DNA of 64,000 bases from Gammaproteobacteria bacterium. Lineage in GTDB: Bacteria > Pseudomonadota > Gammaproteobacteria > Steroidobacterales > JABDKV01. The stretch spans positions 17,832-81,831 of the forward strand of contig JAOTXU010000016.1 of the NCBI GenBank assembly GCA_029862165.1. The letters are read 5' to 3'. The translations under genes and the position numbers were made by a program. Positions 63,881 to 64,000 of this stretch are shown piece after piece. Each line of letters starts with the position of its first letter. Position 1 is the stretch's first letter. The notes beneath the pieces were generated by a model, which did no database searches, was not told where the DNA came from, and saw only the letters and a program-made list of their open reading frames with translations.

Positions 63881-64000
63881 GGGTCGTTCCGTGCCTGTCA
63901 AGAGCTTATCATTTCGCCGGCAGGTTCCAAATGTAAAGCGGTCAACGAATGATCTTTGTCGGAGATCAAGTGCTATTGGGCCGCTTACTGCGGTAAAGCC
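63881..64000. repeat. Direct repeat, copy 2 (continues to the window edge)
   Basis: 117 of 120 bases identical to 61703-61822 at a constant offset of 2178. The match is still running at position 64000, so the true repeat may be longer. Confidence 0.93.

Noticed and set aside
61703..64000. Integron attC sites around a gene cassette
   Set aside because: Length and spacing are suggestive, but no RYYYAAC/GTTRRRY core pair or clear folded attC structure was found in the repeat, and no integrase is in view.
1..64000. tRNA, rRNA, CRISPR array, prophage or complete IS
   Set aside because: Intergenic regions were read on both strands; no cloverleaf with a conserved T-loop, no regular spacer-repeat pattern and no transposase or phage structural gene was seen.

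Overview
The window reads as a chromosomal segment of a gammaproteobacterium, probably environmental or marine. The basis is a complete recC-recB-recD cluster, two TonB-dependent receptors, MacAB-type export genes, many lipoproteins, a PEP-CTERM-like protein and a DUF3450/ExbB/TonB/TPR operon. Genus cannot be fixed from this sequence alone. No rRNA, tRNA, CRISPR array or complete insertion sequence was seen. Genes are tightly packed, with many ATGA/GTGA start-stop overlaps, and many starts are GTG.

Layout. 1-3606 (minus): MacA/MacB-like exporter operon (adaptor, ATPase, two permeases, the last cut by the window edge), followed by a GT9-like gene. 4643-8595 (plus): ECF sigma, FecR-type regulator and TonB-dependent receptor, a cell-surface signalling set. 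8748-20689 (mostly minus): glutamate dehydrogenase, a GNAT plus alkylsulfatase pair, a large lipoprotein behind a c-di-GMP (GEMM-I) riboswitch, acetyl-CoA synthetase, a DUF885 remnant, DoxX, a Trm112-like protein with transaldolase, a YeaQ/GlsB protein and an FKBP. 20933-22354: group II PLP decarboxylase.

22585-28343 (plus) is the least conventional locus: seven consecutive envelope genes. They encode a periplasmic protein, a lipoprotein, an ExbB/MotA-like membrane protein, a one-TM proline-rich partner, a FlgO/DUF4384-like lipoprotein, a SPOR-like protein and a lytic transglycosylase. It looks like an uncharacterised trans-envelope machine tied to peptidoglycan. 28420-30956: small zinc-ribbon protein, Fpg/Nei glycosylase, secreted TSP3/dockerin-like protein. 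31091-39602: recC, recB, recD, then a parvulin, a GT4 glycosyltransferase and a rhodanese. 42230-46480: phosphodiesterase, glycerol-3-phosphate dehydrogenase, FGGY kinase and TesB, a glycerophosphodiester utilisation set. 46624-48467: PEP-CTERM-like and OmpA-like proteins. 48464-52260: a second TonB-dependent receptor diverging from a sulfotransferase-like plus class IV aminotransferase pair.

58106-52275 (minus): rhomboid, DUF3450, ExbB, TonB, TPR and lipoprotein, without the small ExbB and ExbD usual in this operon type. 58206-60256: gmd and fcl for GDP-L-fucose. 60416-64000 is accessory in character: a secreted acetamidase/formamidase-family protein and a GC-rich CSLREA-type beta-helix gene flanked by a 120-bp direct repeat with only three mismatches; the second copy runs to the window edge.
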